Assembly: GCA_937899055.1 (NCBI GenBank)
Contig: CALBPX010000094.1
Location: 1 to 6,866 of the forward strand
Length of the DNA: 6,866 nt
Direction of reading: 5' to 3'
Origin: an uncultured Bacteroidales bacterium
Lineage (GTDB): Bacteria; Bacteroidota; Bacteroidia; Bacteroidales; UBA932
A model generated the notes under the pieces. It worked only from the letters and a program-made list of their open reading frames with translations. It had not been told where the DNA came from and ran no database searches. A program made the position numbers and the translations under genes. Each line of letters begins with the position of its first letter. Position 1 is the stretch's first letter. Below are positions 5,700 to 6,866 of the stretch, one piece after another.

Positions 5700-6488
5700 T
5701 TATTTTTTGTGTCTTTTTACAAATTCCTCAGCGATGAAGCTTGCCACATCGTCTGCATAGGTATTGGTTCCGAAGCCGGCATCGTAGCCCAGCTCCTTTG
5801 CCAGTTCATGACTGATACGGGCGCCGCCGCAAACAACAATCATTTTGTCTCTGAGGCCCTCTGCGTCCATCAGCTCTATGAGGTTGGTAAGGTTCTGTAT
5901 GTGAACATCTTTCTGAGTAACCGTCTGGCTTACAAGCAGGGCGTCTGCCTTGAGCTCTATGGCTCTGGCAAGGAATTCCTCGTTTGGAACCTGACTGCCC
6001 AGATTGTAGGCTTCTATCATCCTGTAGCGTTCCAGGCCATAGTGGCCGGCATAGCCCTTCATGTTCATGATTGCGTCTATGCCCACCGTATGAGCATCTG
6101 TTCCGGTGCTTGCCCCTACTATTACGAGCGGGCGTCCGATATTTTCAGAAATATAGTCGTCGGTAGCCTCCATACTCATGACCTTTGATTCTACCTTTGG
6201 CACATAAATATCCTGATAATTAACGGTATGGGTGCAGCTCCCGTAGCAGTTGAAGAATGTGAATCCGGGAGTGAGCTCCTGAGAAAAAACTACGAGCGGA
6301 TTTTCAAAGCCCATCTTCTTCAGAAGCTGCTTTGCAGCCTCAATGGCCTCCGGGCCGGCCGGAACAGGCAGAGTGAAACTCAACTGAACCTTTCCGTCGT
6401 TCATGGTATCGCCGTACGGCTTTACTTTCTTGAGGTCAAGGGTCTTGTCGTAATTCTTGGCCTCCATTGAATATAAACCTTCGCTCAT
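5700..6488 (-). CDS. kamE: Lysine 5,6-aminomutase, beta subunit (B12-binding)
   Basis: KamE carries the adenosylcobalamin and the PLP-anchoring lysine of lysine 5,6-aminomutase, which moves the terminal amino group of D-lysine or L-beta-lysine from carbon 6 to carbon 5; in lysine fermentation the product is 3,5-diaminohexanoate. The 262-residue protein has an N-terminal dimerisation region (about 1-110) and a Rossmann-like B12 domain. The cobalamin motif DAHTVG is at 131-136, placing the cobalt ligand at His133, and Lys144 follows in IMNMKG. These are exactly the numbers known for the Clostridium sticklandii enzyme (His133, Lys144 of the beta subunit). Ser187 in LLVSQT and GGAR at 221-224 complete the B12 fold. 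It starts 2 bases after the kamD stop and has a Shine-Dalgarno-like GGGAGG before it. Confidence is high. Confidence 0.96.
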   Translation of the reverse strand: MSEGLYSMEAKNYDKTLDLKKVKPYGDTMNDGKVQLSFTLPVPAGPEAIEAAKQLLKKMGFENPLVVFSQELTPGFTFFNCYGSCTHTVNYQDIYVPKVESKVMSMEATDDYISENIGRPLVIVGASTGTDAHTVGIDAIMNMKGYAGHYGLERYRMIEAYNLGSQVPNEEFLARAIELKADALLVSQTVTQKDVHIQNLTNLIELMDAEGLRDKMIVVCGGARISHELAKELGYDAGFGTNTYADDVASFIAEEFVKRHKK

Positions 6489-6490
6489 GA

Positions 6491-6866
6491 CTATTTCCTC
6501 CCTTTCATCAGTTCTATAAACGGATTCATGTAATTGGCTCCCTTTTCGGTAACGCCTTCCAGACCCTTTCCGCCGTTCTTAGGACGCTTTACATCGCCGA
6601 ACTTACCCTGTTCCAGAGTGTTGAACAGGCCCTCGCTGGTCATTTCCTGAAGCAGTGCAATGGCATTGTCAAGAACCTCCTTTGCACGGTTGCGGATGAT
6701 GCCGCCTTCTTTGAACTCAACTTCCTCTCCTATATCGTGGAGATTGTTGAAGATGTAGTTGGCGTTTTCTATGGAAAGGAAACGGTCGCTCATAAACGGC
6801 GTGTGGATTGCTTCCGTAGGCATACCCAGAAGTTGCAGCCCCTGATGTGTCCAAATTGCTATGATG
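6491..6866 (-). CDS. kamD: Lysine 5,6-aminomutase, alpha subunit (3' part, cut by the window edge)
   Basis: The frame is open to the right edge of the window and ends with TAG at 6491-6493, giving the last 124 residues of KamD; the known protein is a little over 500 residues. The Met codon at 6821-6823 is internal, because the reading frame continues upstream as IIAIWTHQGLQLLG joined to MPTEAIHTPFMSDRFLS, a stretch characteristic of KamD. KamD forms the barrel that holds substrate and PLP and works with KamE. The C-terminal tail, rich in Gly and Lys (KRPKNGGKGLEGV), looks complete. The stop is 2 bases from the kamE start, so the two subunits are probably co-translated. The operon promoter, and any cobalamin riboswitch, would lie right of the window. 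The family call rests on this C-terminal part and the kamE partner. Confidence 0.93.
   Translation of the reverse strand, partial: IIAIWTHQGLQLLGMPTEAIHTPFMSDRFLSIENANYIFNNLHDIGEEVEFKEGGIIRNRAKEVLDNAIALLQEMTSEGLFNTLEQGKFGDVKRPKNGGKGLEGVTEKGANYMNPFIELMKGRK
6497..6502 (-). promoter_or_regulatory. Shine-Dalgarno-like GGGAGG before kamE
   Basis: On the minus strand GGGAGG lies 8 bases before the kamE ATG, inside the last codons of kamD. It is the only strong Shine-Dalgarno-like site before any gene in the window and supports the start at 6488 over the in-frame Met8. Bacteroidota ribosomes generally make little use of such sites, so it may simply reflect the Gly-Arg codons it overlaps. Confidence 0.4.

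Noticed and set aside
5222..5737. 171-residue plus-strand reading frame opposite the CoA-transferase gene, and a similar one at 5709-6188 opposite kamE
   Set aside because: Both are antisense to genes with intact catalytic motifs and show no recognisable domain.
6821..6823. ATG as the start of a 110-residue gene
   Set aside because: The frame stays open upstream to the window edge with KamD-like sequence, so this Met is internal.

Overview
This window most likely comes from a member of the Bacteroidota, probably an amino-acid-fermenting Bacteroidales of the gut or mouth. The signs are a lipoprotein with the LDVSKNP-type leucine-rich repeats common in that phylum, mostly A/T-rich start regions without Shine-Dalgarno sequences, a TAnnTTTG-like promoter element, and a lysine-to-butyrate gene order that I recall as similar to the one in Porphyromonas. 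I cannot name the genus from the sequence alone.

Left part (1-1968). Positions 1-157 hold what looks like the decayed 3' end of a larger gene, possibly a DUF4143-type ATPase. It is followed by a complete secreted L,D-transpeptidase-like gene on the plus strand (178-873) that carries an unusual cysteine cluster. Convergent to it, with only 12 bases between the stop codons, is a minus-strand lipoprotein gene (886-1752) with an EF-hand-like loop and eight exact 21-residue leucine-rich repeats. The stretch 1753-1968 has no convincing gene, although it contains a signal-peptide-like reading frame that may be a relic.

Right part (1969-6866). Six minus-strand genes form one tight operon, read right to left: kamD (3' part only, running off the window), kamE, a CoA-transferase beta subunit, a butyryl-CoA dehydrogenase-type acyl-CoA dehydrogenase, etfB and etfA. 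Gaps between genes are 2 to 31 bases, and a strong intrinsic terminator follows etfA.

Together these genes describe the fermentation of lysine to butyrate. KamDE is the B12- and PLP-dependent lysine 5,6-aminomutase. Steps not in the window (Kdd, Kce, Kal) would lead to acetoacetate and crotonyl-CoA. The dehydrogenase with EtfAB reduces crotonyl-CoA to butyryl-CoA, and the CoA-transferase moves CoA from butyryl-CoA to acetoacetate, releasing butyrate. EtfB carries the motif of the electron-bifurcating Etf class, so the reduction may also generate reduced ferredoxin or flavodoxin. The pathway is known; the least explained items are the two secreted proteins, the gene relics and the lone CoA-transferase subunit.
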